A stretch of 6,176 nucleotides of DNA, taken from assembly GCA_028865845.1 (NCBI GenBank), contig JAGWJK010000289.1:1-6176 (forward strand), in the 5' to 3' direction. Origin of the DNA: Rhizobiaceae bacterium. Lineage in GTDB: Bacteria; Pseudomonadota; Alphaproteobacteria; Rhizobiales; Rhizobiaceae. Positions within the stretch are counted from its first letter, which is position 1. Every line of letters starts with the position of its first letter. The position numbers and the translations under genes are program-made. The notes beneath the pieces are model-generated. The model searched no databases, was not told where the DNA came from, and worked only from the letters and a program-made list of their open reading frames with translations. This document shows, piece after piece, positions 6,124 to 6,176 of this stretch.

Positions 6124-6176
6124 GACACAAACCTCTGACACAGGGTGGTCAGACCACCCAGAAGGATGATGAAAAC
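6120..6176 (-). CDS. C-terminal end of a small membrane protein, probably DUF1656/AaeX type
   Basis: Reading the minus strand from the right edge gives 18 codons, VFIILLGGLTTLCQRFVS, then TGA at 6122-6120. The end is a hydrophobic helix followed by a short polar tail, as at the C-terminus of the roughly 70-residue two-helix DUF1656/AaeX proteins normally encoded next to AaeA-type adaptors. Its stop overlaps the adaptor start as GTGA. Only the tail is visible, so the family call rests mainly on position and the hydrophobic pattern. The C-terminus of another membrane protein, such as the FUSC transporter itself, cannot be excluded. No other reading of this edge gives a stop so well placed against a ribosome site and start. 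Confidence 0.6.
   Translation of the reverse strand, partial: VFIILLGGLTTLCQRFVS
6132..6136 (-). promoter_or_regulatory. Ribosome binding site deciding the start of the efflux adaptor
   Basis: The minus strand reads AGAGG 8 bases before GTG at 6123-6121. It lies inside the end of the upstream gene and downstream of the alternative GTG at 6141, so it can only serve the 6123 start. Confidence 0.6.

Noticed and set aside
6139..6141. GTG at 6141 as the start of the efflux adaptor
   Set aside because: It lacks a ribosome site and would overlap the upstream gene by more than 20 bases. GTG at 6123 has AGAGG at a good distance and a tidy GTGA overlap.

Overview
The window looks like chromosome or large-replicon DNA of an alphaproteobacterium, most likely of the Rhizobiaceae. 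It is GC-rich, tightly packed and well supplied with Shine-Dalgarno sites. It carries a GntR-like LacI repressor, a CBS-CBS-BON protein and an AaeA-like efflux adaptor, a combination I associate with rhizobia. The lineage is an inference from gene content and style; no rRNA or species marker is present.

Positions 1 to about 4376 form a sulfatase locus. Two paralogous cytosolic type I sulfatases, both with the CxPxR motif that is converted to formylglycine, flank a divergent promoter region. On the minus strand, sulfatase 1 (208-1641) is followed by an overlapping gene (TGATG junction) that runs off the left edge. Its first 69 residues match the start of a formylglycine-generating enzyme (FGE/SUMF1 family), the enzyme that activates sulfatases. 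On the plus strand, a LacI-family regulator (1886-2917) is followed 16 bases later by sulfatase 2 (2934-4376). The 244-base divergent region (1642-1885) holds a perfect 12-bp palindrome, GTTAGCGCTAAC, with the central CpG typical of LacI-family operators. The simplest model is one repressor and one operator controlling two opposed transcripts that encode two sulfatases plus their own maturase. The locus would serve catabolism of a sulfated organic compound that is not identifiable from this window. No transporter is visible here.

Positions 4377-4448 are a short convergent gap with one weak hairpin.

Positions 4449-6176 read on the minus strand and are functionally separate. At the right edge is the last 18 codons of a small membrane protein of the DUF1656/AaeX type. 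It overlaps by four bases (GTGA) an AaeA-like HlyD-family membrane fusion protein (5245-6123), which would work with an FUSC/AaeB-type transporter outside the window. After 79 bases comes a gene for a cytosolic CBS-CBS-BON protein of unknown ligand (4449-5165).

No tRNA, rRNA, CRISPR array, insertion sequence or attachment site was seen. No gene-free stretch exceeds 300 bases; the longest is the 244-base divergent regulatory region.
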